NCBI RefSeq assembly: GCF_900639985.1
Contig: NZ_CAAAIM010000003.1
Location: 1-64,000, forward strand
Origin: Legionella rowbothamii
GTDB lineage: Bacteria; Pseudomonadota; Gammaproteobacteria; Legionellales; Legionellaceae
DNA length: 64,000 bases
Reading direction: 5' to 3'
Part shown: piece after piece, positions 35,701 to 43,804 of the stretch
How positions within the stretch are numbered: the stretch's first letter is position 1
How the letters are laid out: each line of letters opens with the position of its first letter
Program-made: the position numbers and the translations under genes
The notes under the pieces: model-generated
What the model saw: only the letters and a program-made list of their open reading frames with translations
What the model was told of the DNA's origin: nothing
Databases searched by the model: none

Positions 35701-38700
35701 GAAATCTGCATCAGGTGAGGGTGGTGAGGCGCCTCATGAGCTGTGCCACGCCTTAACTTCGACGCGTAGTAAACAGTTTGCTTCAGGCCGTTTTGGCGTT
35801 AGTGCCGCACAAATACTGAGCGCTGAAGAAATAGAAATTAAAATTGCACAGGGCGCTAAACCTGGAGAAGGAGGCGAATTACCTGGAACTAAAGTCTCAA
35901 TAAGGTTTGCCGCGCAGCGAGGCGGGCTTCCCCACTTAAGTTTTATTAGCCCACCGCCACACCATGACATTTACTCCATCGAAGATTTAGAACAACTTAT
36001 TTATGACTTAAAGTCGGTAAAAAGGGATCTCAAAGTGGCTGTTAAGTTAGTCGCTTCACAAGGAATTGGTGCTATTGCCATCGGCGTTGCTAAAGCAGGG
36101 GCTGATATTATTAATATTGCCGGAAATTCTGGTGGCACGGGAGCCGCGCAACAATCCAGTATCAAACACGCCGGGTTTCCTTCTGAGTTGGGTCTGGCCG
36201 AGGTGAATCGGGCGTTACGCCAAACCCAGCAGCGCGACTTGGTGCAGCTGCGGGTTAGCGGTGGCTTTAAAACGGCAGATGATGTGCTAATTGCAGCGAT
36301 TTTAGGTGCGGATCTATTTGAATTTGGCACTACGGCAATGCTTACGCTGGGTTGCAAAATGCAACGTACTTGTAATCTGAGTTGCCAGCCAGGGGTGGCA
36401 ACTGATGGGCATTTATTTAAAGGCGATCAAATAAATACGGAACGTTATTTTGTAAACCTTGCGGCATCCATTCAACAGCGTTTACTAGAATTGGGATTTC
36501 ATCATCTGCGCGAGCTCCGAGATAGAACGGACTTGTTACAATTTATTTCCCCCGAGTCCGTCGAACCTTATGATTTTTCGGTTTTGCTTTATCGAGCCGA
36601 TCTTCCTCCTATTTTAGCCAAGCGCGAGTCAATTAATGCTTTAATACAGCAAAAATCGTTTCGTCCCCAAGAGGACGAATTAATCAGCCGTATAATTCAT
36701 CAGTTGAGGCAATCTAATGATGAATTTGTTTCCGAACCCATTGCGCTCACCACTCAAAACCGCAGCTTTGGAGCACGAATTATGGGCGTGCTTACCCCCT
36801 ATTTACAAGAAAATCCACAGCAAAAAATATGCATAAATACCATTGGCAATGCGGGGCAAAGTTATGGATTTCTTAATGCGATTCATTTAAAGCATATTGG
36901 TTCTGTTCAGGATGGTTGCGGCAAAAGTATGACCGGGGGCGAATTAATTCTTTGCAGTCCTGCACAAATAAATACGTATGAAGCCAGCCAAAATAGCATC
37001 GCAGGTAATGCCATGCTTTATGGCGCCAGTGGTGGAAAAATTTATGTTAATGGTGACGCAGGGCATCGCTTTGCTATTTTACTTAAAGGTGCAGAAGTGG
37101 TGGTTGAAGGAGTTGGCGATTTCGCTTTCGAATACATGACCTCTGGCACCGGAATGATTTTAGGACGCGTTGGCAAAGGTCTGGGAACGGGGGCTTCAGG
37201 AGGCGTTATCTTTGCCTATGATCCAAATAATGACTTAAACCCATCTACCTCCGTACGCATTACGTCGTCCAAAGAGCGCAGCGCTTATAAAAAGGTCATT
37301 TTGGCACTGCTTAAGCAGCATTGTGAGAAAACGGATTCGGCTATTGCTAAACAAATAATCGAGCAGTTTAAATTAGCTCATTTTAAGGTGTTAATCCCCT
37401 GCGAAATGGATAAAATCCAAAGTTGGCGACAAGTATTAGATGTAATCCAAACTTACTATCTAAGAGATACCACTTTGACCCAAGGCATGCAGGTTTGGCT
37501 CATCGAAAAAATACGCAGCCTTCCTCAGGCAACAAGTGTGGAACTTAATGAGCTGCAAAGCCTACTGCATCAAAATAACCATACTGTGTTTACATCAGAA
37601 GCTAAACTGTTTTTACACCGGCTTAGCCCACTAAAATCCGATGTTGAATATGTTGTTCCCATATCGGCATTACAAAAAACAGCGATTAAACAATTAAATC
37701 CAGTCGAAATACGTTTACGTGACATTCGTGGATCTTTGGATTATCTGCTTTTAAAACCTTTAAAAGACATTCTGACTTATGTTGGCGAATTGACGAAAAA
37801 TGCTCAGGGGTGCTCCGGTTGTCGTGCTCAATCTTGTTCTGGGAATGAACAAATCGCGAGCGGATGTCCTAGTGGTAAAGGCATTAATACTATTAATACC
37901 CTATTAAAAAGAATCGCACCGGTTAATGAGCAGGGGACGTTGAGCACGGCACAATGGAATTATTTACGCCAGGCTTTTGCGGTGCAAATACAAGAATCCC
38001 CCTTTATTTCTTATACTGGTGCAGCTTGCCCCGCTCCATGTCAAGATGCATGTACTGAAACCATCCCGAATCCAGGGCCTGCAAACAGCAAGCGTGGTGG
38101 AAAATTGACAGGAGAGCCGGTATACATAAAAGATATCGAATATGCGCTTTATCAGCTTGGCCGTGCTTTAGGATGGTTTGATGGTAAAAAAATATGGGCA
38201 AAAGAAGAAGTTGCCTTAATTTTTGGTGGCGGAATTTCAGATGGTTGGGATGAAAAATATGAGTATGACCAATTAATGGGGACTTTTACCCCCCCATTTT
38301 GCATTCCCAAACATGTTAGGAAAAAGAATCGCGAGCTAATTATTATTGGTTCTGGCCCTGCGGCCATGCAAATGGCTTATAAAGCCTTGCTGGATGGGGT
38401 GCATGTGCGCATGTATGAAAAATCGGATAAAGCGGGTGGATTGCTTGTTGATGGTATTCCCGCGCATAAATTTGATAAAGTTTACCTGGCGGAAGATTTT
38501 AAATACTTACAGAATATGGGGTTGGAACTGTATTTAAATAGTGAAGTTTTTTATGAGCATGCGACGGGTGATTTTCGCATTAAGGGCAGTGGACAACGTA
38601 TCGCGAGCAGCCATAATGAGCACCAATTTATTGCCGCTTGTATTGGTGCAGGACAGCCTAGACAGTTAGACTCTGCGGTCATTTCGCAGCTTCCTCGGAC

Positions 38701-39502
38701 GCAACATACCAAATTAGTGCAAGCAACGGATTTTCTCAAGGCGGCTAACCATATTGCATCGATCTTAATCGAGAAACCTAAGATTGGCCTGGATGAAAAA
38801 GAAGCGTTAATAAAAAAACATTTAGCGCACATGGACCCACGGAATAAAAAGATTGTGGTAATTGGTGGCGGAGATACTGCGCAAGATGTGATTCGCTGGT
38901 TAGCTCGTTATTTCAATCAAGCACAAAACACATTGGGCGAATTAAATATTTTAGTACGTGGCCCATTGCCACCTCAACACCCTATACTCAACAGCTATCC
39001 TATGCCTTCAGCGGCACTTAGTGATGAGAATCTACTTAAAAAAACAGAGGTTGAATTTGTTCATGGTACTGAATTATTTTTGGTTGAGCCCGTAAAAATT
39101 AGTATGAACCCGCACAATGGAAAATTAGATTTGCAAGTTAAAGAATCTAAATTTAGATACGCAGAACAAATACAAAATGACAGCCATTTAGTATCACTTT
39201 TTGATGCCTTGCCACGAGAGCTTAAACCTATAGACCCAGAAGGCAGTCAATTAAAAATGCTCCAAGATATTGATCTCATTATCTGTGCCTTAGGCTTTGA
39301 AGGAGGAGATAAGTCTCCCTTAGTTGCAGCGATTGACCAGTATAATTTAAAAAATGCTTATAAGGCAGGGGATGCAGCAGGTACAAACATCATTGTTGCC
39401 GCTCAGAATAACGCCAACAAAATTTATAGTCTTATTAGAGCCGCAATGGAGTTGGAGGATGTTAATGCTCAAAAAAACAGAGGAAAATTCCCTGCGTATT
39501 GA
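32714..39502 (+). CDS. Single-chain glutamate synthase (GltB-GltD fusion)
   Basis: This 2262-residue protein combines both subunits of glutamate synthase, which makes two glutamates from glutamine and 2-oxoglutarate. Residues 21-400 are the type-2 glutaminase (Cys21 in ACGVSLIV would be N-terminal after propeptide removal). About 1000-1230 is the FMN/synthase core (SGEGGEAPHE, KPGEGGELPGTKVS, ISPPPHHDIYS). The Fe-S loop GCKMQRTCNLSCQPGVAT near 1213 has C-x5-C-x3-C, one residue shorter than the usual C-x5-C-x4-C. GxGxG repeats lie near 1440. From about 1690 the GltD part follows: CSGCRAQSC and GAACPAPCQDAC cluster cysteines, IIIGSGPAAMQMAY (FAD), and VVIGGGDTAQDV (NADPH). Separate gltB and gltD are the bacterial norm. 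The whole frame is intact. Confidence 0.92.
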   Translation: MVTKKPKDCTSPSCRNDSSACGVSLIVHFSKDGSSINSHDLVKEGLEVLTSFSYRSGYNIATQESDGSGIRFYGLSSLFFNKLLKNGDFSVANANNLSLNLNDKYYAIGQFFLPQEPHQFTKATRLITLCAKNKGLKIIGWRNLDKAMNLNVLSERARTKKPAIWQIILVTNTSMPSELNEFTLIELNQAIYYHAREQQISLNIVSLSSEKVVYKGMIPSPLLAEVYHDLRDPDFTAYACDVHARFATNTSPQWSNAQPCPNFTSHNGELNSAFSNAKQMTYELNSQQFQGIYPNEALSDSMQLDADLANQIVMKQLSLDEAVVRLLAPDQGDFPDEINAMLKYWSLERTSYNGPAFIVAGFAGNFIAKLDSMGLRPSRWALVEDQQGRRRLYAASDDFINVEDGVLLKKGHLEPGGMLLLTCEGQLLQTEEILEYIAARYHQNHLDYFQQQVQKIVFSLPQRDQTAAIEHYLKTPTGSDLERILYAAGWDYEAEDQVVRVMAETGCERTAAMGDDTNILYTHTLPPHIAYFFHQLFAQVSAPPLDSIKERSRFSLNTFIGGGGDTTVPPQFIELASPILTVEELAHIEYHPQVHSQVIDTSFAVYFGQTSFTIEQANELLSTAIQTVLQHVEQAVYEQKITNLILSDRHADPQRAVIPDLIAVAVVRKFLEKKHLDFKVSITIDSYQIAGPHQASTLLALGAKAVYPRGAYAKIHALFPDNPYVYCANYREALQKCLLKTMGKMGITDVNNYINGSLVAALGLDLSPLANELSDSLSLSTIFTKIYSPLKGVSLEQIAHGVLIRHQQASNPDHEFILLPRSGYYMPEKNGVKHGFGPQIVNAFTAWMNEENQSASLYQMHLSLHQKGYPDFISDVSAFSVSAGFLDPRFKNKEGFYPADYLEQFKPSAAFKKFTQAVEAYQHENPTSLRDYFKIKVGKNDKAQDNEQPIQSQQDIRNLLYAGSMSQGALTVANPQKPHKLGAHETLTRGMNAVGAKSASGEGGEAPHELCHALTSTRSKQFASGRFGVSAAQILSAEEIEIKIAQGAKPGEGGELPGTKVSIRFAAQRGGLPHLSFISPPPHHDIYSIEDLEQLIYDLKSVKRDLKVAVKLVASQGIGAIAIGVAKAGADIINIAGNSGGTGAAQQSSIKHAGFPSELGLAEVNRALRQTQQRDLVQLRVSGGFKTADDVLIAAILGADLFEFGTTAMLTLGCKMQRTCNLSCQPGVATDGHLFKGDQINTERYFVNLAASIQQRLLELGFHHLRELRDRTDLLQFISPESVEPYDFSVLLYRADLPPILAKRESINALIQQKSFRPQEDELISRIIHQLRQSNDEFVSEPIALTTQNRSFGARIMGVLTPYLQENPQQKICINTIGNAGQSYGFLNAIHLKHIGSVQDGCGKSMTGGELILCSPAQINTYEASQNSIAGNAMLYGASGGKIYVNGDAGHRFAILLKGAEVVVEGVGDFAFEYMTSGTGMILGRVGKGLGTGASGGVIFAYDPNNDLNPSTSVRITSSKERSAYKKVILALLKQHCEKTDSAIAKQIIEQFKLAHFKVLIPCEMDKIQSWRQVLDVIQTYYLRDTTLTQGMQVWLIEKIRSLPQATSVELNELQSLLHQNNHTVFTSEAKLFLHRLSPLKSDVEYVVPISALQKTAIKQLNPVEIRLRDIRGSLDYLLLKPLKDILTYVGELTKNAQGCSGCRAQSCSGNEQIASGCPSGKGINTINTLLKRIAPVNEQGTLSTAQWNYLRQAFAVQIQESPFISYTGAACPAPCQDACTETIPNPGPANSKRGGKLTGEPVYIKDIEYALYQLGRALGWFDGKKIWAKEEVALIFGGGISDGWDEKYEYDQLMGTFTPPFCIPKHVRKKNRELIIIGSGPAAMQMAYKALLDGVHVRMYEKSDKAGGLLVDGIPAHKFDKVYLAEDFKYLQNMGLELYLNSEVFYEHATGDFRIKGSGQRIASSHNEHQFIAACIGAGQPRQLDSAVISQLPRTQHTKLVQATDFLKAANHIASILIEKPKIGLDEKEALIKKHLAHMDPRNKKIVVIGGGDTAQDVIRWLARYFNQAQNTLGELNILVRGPLPPQHPILNSYPMPSAALSDENLLKKTEVEFVHGTELFLVEPVKISMNPHNGKLDLQVKESKFRYAEQIQNDSHLVSLFDALPRELKPIDPEGSQLKMLQDIDLIICALGFEGGDKSPLVAAIDQYNLKNAYKAGDAAGTNIIVAAQNNANKIYSLIRAAMELEDVNAQKNRGKFPAY

Positions 39503-39662
39503 TTAGAACGAAGCGTGTAGCCGCATATTGAGCTCATTAGGTTAATGAGATTTTCATATCCAGGATGAGTATAAATTTTTCTAAAAGAGAGAGAAATAGG
39601 ATATATGGGTTGTATTTATATGATACAATAAGCGCGTTATTTAACTAGTGAGGTTGAACGTT

Positions 39663-40124
39663 ATGATAGGAAAAATTGAAAAACAGCAGCAAGCTTCTGA
39701 TTTAAAAACCGTTCTCTTTGATGATCAAACATTGTTGATGGCTATGAAGCACGCGCAAACCATGGATATACCAGTTAACCAGTATTATCTTATTTTAACC
39801 GGAACGGGCGAAATTTATGATGATTTCGGAGAAGAAATTTCATTAGAAAAAATACGCCAGGCCGTAATTAATAAAAGCCGCTTGGTAACTAGTCAGTTGG
39901 ATTCCCCTGATGAAACCTTAATTAATGCATATCGTCAAAGTGATTCTGCAGCACGAACCACTCAGGCTGCTTTAATAAAAATAGAGTCTACTGAATCATT
40001 TGATTCACAAAAGTTTTCTGTAACTTCATGCAGTATTTTTAAAACAATAGAGCCACGTTCCGATATACACTCCCCAACAACATCTAAACAAGATGATGAA
40101 AAGCCCCGATGTAATTTAATGTAA
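39663..40124 (+). CDS. Small unknown protein with C-terminal CaaX box (CNLM)
   Basis: The frame opens with a GTG at 39648, but the ATG at 39663 with gaggt eight bases upstream is the better start (153 residues). No domain was recognised. An N-terminal mixed alpha/beta part (LLMAMKHAQTMDIPVNQYYL, then LILTGTGEIYDDFG) is followed by a polar, likely disordered tail (SPTTSKQDDEKPR) ending in Cys-Asn-Leu-Met. That is a CaaX box of the farnesyl type, the second in this window. It stands just before the CE-clan-like gene. Effector status and prenylation are inference. Confidence 0.65.
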   Translation: MIGKIEKQQQASDLKTVLFDDQTLLMAMKHAQTMDIPVNQYYLILTGTGEIYDDFGEEISLEKIRQAVINKSRLVTSQLDSPDETLINAYRQSDSAARTTQAALIKIESTESFDSQKFSVTSCSIFKTIEPRSDIHSPTTSKQDDEKPRCNLM

Positions 40125-40138
40125 TGTACTTAAATAGC

Positions 40139-40160
40139 TAGCCCGTATTTGGACGGGCTA
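40139..40160. terminator. Hairpin terminator
   Basis: tagcccgt (40139-40146) and acgggcta (40153-40160) form a stem with a six-base loop, 14 bases after the CaaX gene, followed by ccgtttgttc. The stem sequence recurs at 46010-46044, so it may also be a REP-type element. Confidence 0.65.
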
Positions 40161-40248
40161 CCGTTTGTTCACAGCATTCTGCGCTAAAATATTCTTCCAA
40201 AATGTCCTATAATCATTCAATATGGGTGATGTTTTATAGGCACTTGAG

Positions 40249-41481
40249 ATGCAAAGTAAAGATGATGGCTTAGAAGAAGGCATATGGTCTCAAACATCGG
40301 TGAATGCAGTGATTGCTGCGAAAGTCGAAAAACGTGCTGCAAGAGGGCTCGTATTAAATTGTTATTCCTTAGATATTGCCGCACGTGATGACAAAGATGA
40401 ACGCTTGAATACAGAGGCCCTAGATACTTTTGCTGATTCAGTTTATAAACAAGCTCAAGCATTAGATGATGGCGAAAAGATTCGATTCCAAGTTGCAGTA
40501 AAAGTAAATAAGGCGCATTGGACTGCTGTAGATGTAGAGGTAACGAACAGCGGAGCTAAAGTGTTAAATGTGGATGCTATGGGGGATGAGTCGGGGATTA
40601 GCGCGGCGGAAACCATGTTTCACAAACTTGCAGATAAATATCCAGATTCAGAAAAATCAGATCAATTTAAATTTGCTTGGCTAAGACATGCCGATATAGC
40701 ATCTCATAAAGTTCAAGGCATCCAATACGATAATAATAGTTGTTCACGTTTTACCTTGGATCATCTATTCCATTTATCTAATATGGATTCATTTGCCTTA
40801 CTGGATGCTCAAGAGTCGTCACTGAGAAAATATACATTTGATTCACAACTGCGTTCCTTTGACTCGAAAAGTATGCCTAAAGAGTTCGCTTTCTTATATC
40901 GAGATACACAATCCAAAAACTCATTTAATTCGTTATCTGATGATCTCAAAGGGCAAGTTATTAACAAAAAAGGGCAAACTTTGGAGGAGTCTGAAGCGGC
41001 GCATTCACGAACTGTAGAAATTAAAGGTGAATCTAAAGTAAATAACCAAGCTATATTAAATAAAAAAGCGGGTTTTATTTCAGATGCTCGCGCTTTGCAA
41101 GACAGGGACGATCATCAAACTTTGGTCGAAAGTAGGGATTTACTACATGCTCTTAAGACCGATACTTTTTTACATGAACGTGATTTTTCTAAGACGACAG
41201 TAACTCAACGTTTAATTGATGAGGCAAAAGAGATGAAATCTGCCAAGCCCATCAAATCATTGTCTGATATATACCATTACTTTCGTGACACGGCTCGCAT
41301 TAACCGCGCGGAAAAGAAATTATCTGAAAACAAAGAAGAGCGAGCGCTAGAGCATCTTACAAAGCTAAAAAGCGCATCGCAAATATATAAAGAACAAATC
41401 GTACAAACGCGAGATAATTTTAATAAACAAAATGAGCGAAGCGTTGAAAAGGAAGAGCAGACACCAACAAAATCAATGTAA
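40249..41481 (+). CDS. CE-clan cysteine protease/acetyltransferase-like protein, effector candidate
   Basis: The first 220 residues carry the order His90 (NKAHWTAVDVEV), Asp109 (VLNVDAMGD), Gln159 and Cys165 (QGIQYDNNSCSRFTL). The HW-D-Q-x5-C order and spacing is that of the Ulp1/YopJ (CE) clan, which contains SUMO/ubiquitin proteases and acetyltransferases; Legionella has effectors of this clan. The C-terminal 190 residues are charged and helical/coiled-coil (AKEMKSAKPI, NRAEKKLSENKEERALEHL). No signal peptide. The start has tagg eight bases upstream. The motif match is visible; enzymatic class and secretion are inference. Confidence 0.68.
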   Translation: MQSKDDGLEEGIWSQTSVNAVIAAKVEKRAARGLVLNCYSLDIAARDDKDERLNTEALDTFADSVYKQAQALDDGEKIRFQVAVKVNKAHWTAVDVEVTNSGAKVLNVDAMGDESGISAAETMFHKLADKYPDSEKSDQFKFAWLRHADIASHKVQGIQYDNNSCSRFTLDHLFHLSNMDSFALLDAQESSLRKYTFDSQLRSFDSKSMPKEFAFLYRDTQSKNSFNSLSDDLKGQVINKKGQTLEESEAAHSRTVEIKGESKVNNQAILNKKAGFISDARALQDRDDHQTLVESRDLLHALKTDTFLHERDFSKTTVTQRLIDEAKEMKSAKPIKSLSDIYHYFRDTARINRAEKKLSENKEERALEHLTKLKSASQIYKEQIVQTRDNFNKQNERSVEKEEQTPTKSM

Positions 41482-41533
41482 CCATATGCTGTAATAAATA
41501 AAGACTAAATCTTAAATAAGGATGCATTTGCTT

Positions 41534-42577
41534 ATGTTATTTCAAATACCAAAAAGCACCGCGCATAAAAGGGCGGAAAAAATTTTTGGCACAGGCTCAT
41601 TGTTGAATCCACTAAACTGGCCAAAAGCAGCATTTAGCTATTTTTTTGGTTCCTCAATTAGTAAAGTTGTGTTGCCTGCGCAGGTTTTATCCACAGATCA
41701 AAGCTTTTTACATGATACGTTAACTCAAGAGGCATGGTTCATAAGTAAAGTTAATAAAAATTCAATGTTACAGATAGATTTTCACACTTTAGACTGTTTC
41801 GATGGCGCCTCATTAGAAACAATGGAATTAACTCACAATGAGCAAATTGATAAGCCCAAAGCGGAACAGGAATACGTTATTTATCTTTGTGGCAATGGAA
41901 TGTGTATGCAGGATTTATATAACGAAATATACGATATGTGTACTACAACCCAACGCAATTTTGTTGCCTTTAATTTAAAAAATGTCATTAAAAGTCATGG
42001 TAAAGTTCGCAATGAGCTGGATTTAATTAATGATGTGATTTCTCAAATAGAGCGGTTAATAGCTGATGGTGTAGATCCTAGCAACATTTGCCTGGTGGGA
42101 CATTCATTGGGAGCCGCTTTTGCCACCCTAACAGCATATACTTATTATAAGGAAGGAACACCCATTAGAATATTTAATGGCCGTTCTTTCGCAAATTTTG
42201 CCTCATTATCTTATCTTCAGGAAAAGAATAGCGGTAGTAGTGATTTTAACGCGTGGATGAAAAAAATGAGTTTGCAGCTCGCCAATTTCGAAATTGAGGT
42301 AGCAAAATTTTATGATGAAATCCCGGATGAGTACAAAGATTATATTACTATTAACGAGGACTCTCTCGAGGGCGATGAGCGAAATATTCCGGATGGTGTT
42401 ATTCCTTTAGAGATATCCTTACGCTATAAAATTCAAGATCAAGACGTAACCCATTTAGTACGGTCTAGAAACACCCTCTTTGGTATAGGGCATAACGATC
42501 CCCTTCGTACACTTGAAGCTGAGGATGGGCTAACAGCAGAGGATCGATGCCGCTCCTTTATTTTAAACAAACCCTAA
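41534..42577 (+). CDS. Lipase-like alpha/beta hydrolase
   Basis: The centre of the protein shows YVIYLCGNGMCMQDLY (oxyanion-side strand) and SNICLVGHSLGAAFATLTAY, a canonical GHSLG elbow with Ser191 from this start. Several Asp/His downstream could complete a triad, for example the H in GIGHNDPLRTL near the C-terminus. There is no signal peptide. The frame also offers an ATG at 41522, directly abutting aagg, so the ATG at 41534 is preferred, though its spacing is long. It lies between effector-like genes and points the same way. Substrate unknown; phospholipase or esterase activity would be typical of Legionella proteins with this fold. Confidence 0.78.
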   Translation: MLFQIPKSTAHKRAEKIFGTGSLLNPLNWPKAAFSYFFGSSISKVVLPAQVLSTDQSFLHDTLTQEAWFISKVNKNSMLQIDFHTLDCFDGASLETMELTHNEQIDKPKAEQEYVIYLCGNGMCMQDLYNEIYDMCTTTQRNFVAFNLKNVIKSHGKVRNELDLINDVISQIERLIADGVDPSNICLVGHSLGAAFATLTAYTYYKEGTPIRIFNGRSFANFASLSYLQEKNSGSSDFNAWMKKMSLQLANFEIEVAKFYDEIPDEYKDYITINEDSLEGDERNIPDGVIPLEISLRYKIQDQDVTHLVRSRNTLFGIGHNDPLRTLEAEDGLTAEDRCRSFILNKP

Positions 42578-42589
42578 AATCGGATGCCG

Positions 42590-42609
42590 CCTGGTTGATT
42601 GCAACCAGG
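42590..42609. terminator. Bidirectional terminator hairpin
   Basis: cctggttg (42590-42597) pairs with caaccagg (42602-42609) between the converging lipase-like and methionine aminopeptidase genes; it can serve both directions. Confidence 0.6.
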
Positions 42610-42640
42610 AGTTCATCGAAAGAAGCGACAACCTGCTAAA

Positions 42641-43402
42641 TTACAAACACTCTTCAGGCCTTAAGCTTAGCACTTCATATCCACTCTCTGTCACCAAAAT
42701 GGTATGCTCCCATTGCGCCGACAATTTATGATCCTTTGTGACAACTGTCCAACCATCCCCTAATGTTTTGATTTCTTTACGCCCCAGATTAAGCATCGGT
42801 TCAATGGTGAAGGTCATTCCTGCTTGTAATTCAAGCCCAGTGTTCGCTTTACCATAATGCATTACTTCAGGCTCTTCCCACATGGACCTGCCAATTCCAT
42901 GCCCGCCATATTCCCGTACCACTGAATACCCGTTTCGCTCCGCATGTTTTTGGATAATACTGCCGATATCACCAACCCGGGTTCCTGGACGCACAAGGTC
43001 AATAGCTTTATACAAGCATTCTTGGCTAACTTCCACCAGTCTTTTAGCAAAGGGTTTGACCGTGCCCACCAGAAACATTTTGCTGGTATCACTGATGTAC
43101 CCATCTTTTTGCACCGTAACGTCAATGTTAATAATATCACCCTCCTTAAGCGGTTTATCGGAAGGGATACCATGACAAACCACATGATTGATGGAGGTAC
43201 AAATGCAGGCAGGAAACCCATAATGATTCAAGGTAGAAGGAATAGCTTCTAAGTCCTCAATAATATATTGGCGACATAATTGCTCGAGCTTATTAGTGCT
43301 TACACCAGCAACAACAAAAGGCTCTATCATATGCAGTACGGAGGCCGCTAATTTACCGGCAACCCGCATTTTTTCTATTGCTTCAGCAGTCTTCACTAAC
43401 AT
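42641..43402 (-). CDS. map: Methionine aminopeptidase, type I
   Basis: The enzyme removes N-terminal Met from new proteins. The five metal ligands are recognisable: Asp in NIDVTVQKDGYISD (both Asp), His in GGHGIGRSMWEEP, Glu in TIEPML, and Glu in QWEHTILV. Size (253) is normal for type Ia. It overlaps the upstream ParD-like ORF by 20 bases, implying cotranscription and coupled translation. Since rpsB-linked map is the usual main copy, this one may be a paralogue; the window cannot show this. Confidence 0.95.
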   Translation of the reverse strand: MLVKTAEAIEKMRVAGKLAASVLHMIEPFVVAGVSTNKLEQLCRQYIIEDLEAIPSTLNHYGFPACICTSINHVVCHGIPSDKPLKEGDIINIDVTVQKDGYISDTSKMFLVGTVKPFAKRLVEVSQECLYKAIDLVRPGTRVGDIGSIIQKHAERNGYSVVREYGGHGIGRSMWEEPEVMHYGKANTGLELQAGMTFTIEPMLNLGRKEIKTLGDGWTVVTKDHKLSAQWEHTILVTESGYEVLSLRPEECL

Positions 43403-43595
43403 CGTTTATTTCACCTAGGGATGCTTGAGTTATTAACATTTTGAGAATTTCAGGATAAGTAATCGCTGGATTTTCTTCTGCCAGTTTTCCTATTCTTATC
43501 CAATATTCTGCTTGCGAATTAATTGAACGACTCATCGCTCGTGCCATGAGCTTAGTGGCCTCATGTAATTCAGCGGAAATTTTTACAATGCCCAT
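43383..43595 (-). CDS. ParD-like antitoxin-type protein
   Basis: About 70 residues: MGIVKISAELHEATKLMARA, RSINSQAEYWIRIGKLAEE and PAITYPEILKML. This fits the ParD-like family (ribbon-helix-helix type with SINxQAEYWIRIGKLAExNP). The open frame begins at 43637, but the ATG at 43595 with ggaga six bases upstream gives the family start. No ParE-like toxin is encoded nearby. Instead the gene overlaps map by 20 bases, an arrangement recalled from other genomes, so it may regulate map rather than act as a classical antitoxin (inference). Confidence 0.85.
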   Translation of the reverse strand: MGIVKISAELHEATKLMARAMSRSINSQAEYWIRIGKLAEENPAITYPEILKMLITQASLGEINDVSEDC

Positions 43596-43804
43596 ATTTT
43601 TCTCCAAAAAAACGAATAATATAGCATTTTGATACAAAATGCTATGTTTTGTATTTTTGATTAAAAATACCCTACGGAGTTCTGGTGGCTTACAACCAGA
43701 GAGTCCGACATGAGGTACTGTTTTATAAGGAGTTATGGAATAGAAATGTACAGCTCAATTGTTTTTGTGTAAAATTTGTCCTTTGTATTTTTAAGGACCT
43801 ATGA

